From NCBI RefSeq assembly GCF_003254395.2, contig NC_037653.1:4833783-4897782 (forward strand): a stretch of 64,000 nt of DNA, read 5' to 3'. Both the position numbers and the translations under genes were made by a program. The notes below the pieces were generated by a model. The model was not told the origin of the DNA and searched no databases. It saw only the letters and a program-made list of their open reading frames with translations. The stretch comes from Apis mellifera (taxonomy: Eukaryota > Arthropoda > Insecta > Hymenoptera > Apidae). Positions within the stretch are counted from its first letter, which is position 1, and each line of letters begins with the position of its first letter. Below, one piece after another: positions 62,701-64,000 of the stretch.

Positions 62701-64000
62701 ATAAAGCAAATATATATGTATGTATATACACACACATCGCATGTATATGTGTGTATATGTGTGTAACTTTGTTACTCTGGAACTCTATATCAAATAAATA
62801 ATAAATGAAAGAAAATGGTTTTCTAAAAAAAAAAATAAATGCATGAATCTATTATTAAAAAATATGAAGAAAATGTTTTAATTTGTTTGTTTTAAAAAAT
62901 ATTTAGACATTTTTTAAATGTAACAATATGTTATTTATTTTAATATCAACTGCCTTTTAATCAACATTAAGGAGTTCCATAGTAAAATTTATATATAACT
63001 ATTACATTGGCACTATAAATTTCTATAATGCTGACCTGTTTCGGGTACTTCCCATGGAGTCATAAGTATTCGATGTGCCTTGATGTTGCGCACGTACTGG
63101 ATAGGTGACACCATTTCCAAGACTAAAACACATTCAACGGATCCATCGCGTTTTAACCGTAATGCTATTATTTACAATTGTACTTATTTATGAAAAATAT
63201 GAATTAATAAAATTGAGATATTTATGTTAAAAGAATAAATAGTAATAAAATTTAATATGTATTATTAATAAATATTTATTATATAATTTGTATAATTAAT
63301 AAATATTAGAATATGTGTTGATATTTTTTTAATATTATTTATATGTTAAATGCAATGAAAAATTAATTTTTATATATAATTTTGTATATTTTTATATAAT
63401 TTTGATTTTTAAGGCAGTTTATATAATTTATTAAATATATATTTTATATTTTTTACCATTTTCTTCACTTTTATCTGAGATATAATAATTTAGTTTTTTA
63501 TGAAACTATACTACTATGTTTACTTAATGAAGAACTTAAAATATAATAGATAAAGCTGAAGATAGAAATTTTTTATAATAATTCTAAATATTTCTTATAA
63601 TTCTATATATTTTTTTCTAAATAATTAAATTTATTTATAGAAAAAATTAAATTTTCTAATATGATATTAATATTCATCAATTTATAATATCATAATGTAT
63701 ATACATATATACATATACACATGTATACTTACAAATAAGTACATTATGTGTATTTACAGATTAGTATACATGTACTGTTTTCATAATATAAAATTATAAT
63801 TATTACATAATTTCAATAATTTTACTAATAATTAGAATTATATATTGTGCACGTGGTTCGCAGTTTTATTATTATTATTATATACTATCAAAATAAAAAT
63901 ACTACATTACAAAAATATGAATTATTAAATACTATTAAACTTACCTAGTAAAAATAGGAAGGAACCATAGTTTAGGATTATCACCAAATACTTCTTGGAA
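59726..64000 (-). CDS. Palmitoyltransferase, ZDHHC2/15/20 type, C-terminal part (partial)
   Basis: The gene runs off the right edge. Exons on the minus strand: 64000-63945 (partial), 63036-63122, 61731-61861, then one of two candidate terminal exons, 60410-60376 or 59792-59726. The partial exon encodes FQEVFGDNPKLWFLPIFT, which matches the segment after the last membrane helix in ZDHHC2/15/20 enzymes. The next two exons begin SLGNGVTYPVR and SFGDGINFPER; vertebrate ZDHHC20 has one SLGDGCSFP-type segment there. The second of these continues with LLGHTTQQWGDETELDSPPP, a cytosolic tail. The catalytic DHHC cysteine-rich domain and membrane helices lie outside the window. These enzymes transfer palmitate to cysteines of membrane proteins in the Golgi and plasma membrane. 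With exon 60410-60376 the tail is GLSQIHFDRRN. Exon 59792-59726 gives either a three-residue end or, in another phase, 21 residues. Confidence 0.7.
63036..63122 (-). other. Phase-symmetric candidate cassette exon of the palmitoyltransferase
   Basis: This is 87 bases long (29 codons) and enters and leaves in the same phase, so it can be skipped without shifting the frame. Its first residues (SLGNGVTYPVR) repeat the pattern at the start of the next exon (SFGDGINFPER). Flanked by TTTTAG and GTCAGC splice signals. Confidence 0.55.

Noticed and set aside
1..64000. CRISPR arrays, bacterial operons, prophage or viral genes
   Set aside because: No direct-repeat/spacer structure or viral hallmark genes were seen; genes are intron-rich and eukaryotic.
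1..64000. tRNA, rRNA or snRNA genes
   Set aside because: I looked for GC-rich cloverleaf-like blocks and A/B-box motifs in spacers and saw none; a tRNAscan-SE run would be decisive.

Overview
This is a stretch of nuclear DNA from an animal, almost certainly a hymenopteran insect and most probably a honeybee (Apis) or close relative. The evidence is the extreme AT richness, the many short introns (about 60-110 bases) inside AT-poor exons, abundant (TA)n microsatellites, and protein sequences that read as insect orthologues. The species call is inference; the insect call is well supported by the fused Su(var)3-9/eIF2-gamma locus and by the Drosophila-like G-gamma-1. All exon boundaries below were read by hand from GT/AG signals, reading-frame phase and family resemblance. 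Each complete gene adds up to a whole number of codons.

Layout, left to right: the 3' end of an unrecognised membrane protein gene (+, 3-251); a TBC1D10/whacked-type Rab GAP (-, 1014-2325); tRNA-splicing endonuclease subunit Sen54 (+, 3860-6731); the fused locus in which translation factor eIF2-gamma and histone H3K9 methyltransferase Su(var)3-9 share three 5' coding exons (-, 7148-15390); peroxisomal dihydroxyacetone-phosphate acyltransferase GNPAT (+, 16563-19228); an unrecognised type I membrane protein (-, 19374-20599); protein kinase D (-, 23596-27165, with a candidate stop-codon readthrough extension to 23485); bifunctional glutamyl-prolyl-tRNA synthetase (+, 28927-34778); a PHF7/G2E3-like multi-PHD protein (-, 37376-42327); DNA polymerase zeta catalytic subunit REV3 (-, 44189-51930); G protein gamma-1 (-, 53120-53332); chaperonin subunit CCT8 (+, 53859-56425); hydroxypyruvate isomerase (+, 57137-58263); and the 3' part of a ZDHHC2/15/20-type palmitoyltransferase (-, 59726 to beyond 64000).

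Most of these are housekeeping genes, and nothing suggests they act as one pathway. The local organisation is nonetheless informative: divergent pairs (TBC1D10/Sen54, eIF2-gamma/GNPAT, PKD/EPRS, G-gamma-1/CCT8), tail-to-tail pairs with very short spacing (Sen54/eIF2-gamma 416 bases, GNPAT/membrane protein 145 bases), and a nested alternative terminal exon. Spacers are AT-rich with simple repeats, a 34-base-arm inverted repeat near 58.9 kb, and two diverged copies of an unidentified dispersed repeat near 36 and 43.5 kb.

The observation I rate highest is an in-frame, relatively GC-rich 36-codon extension after the UGA stop of protein kinase D. It resembles the vertebrate PKD tail and points to programmed stop-codon readthrough. 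Next are the exact phase-matched splice fusion of eIF2-gamma to Su(var)3-9, with a possible internal promoter and alternative start, and a phase-symmetric cassette exon in the palmitoyltransferase that repeats the motif of the exon after it.
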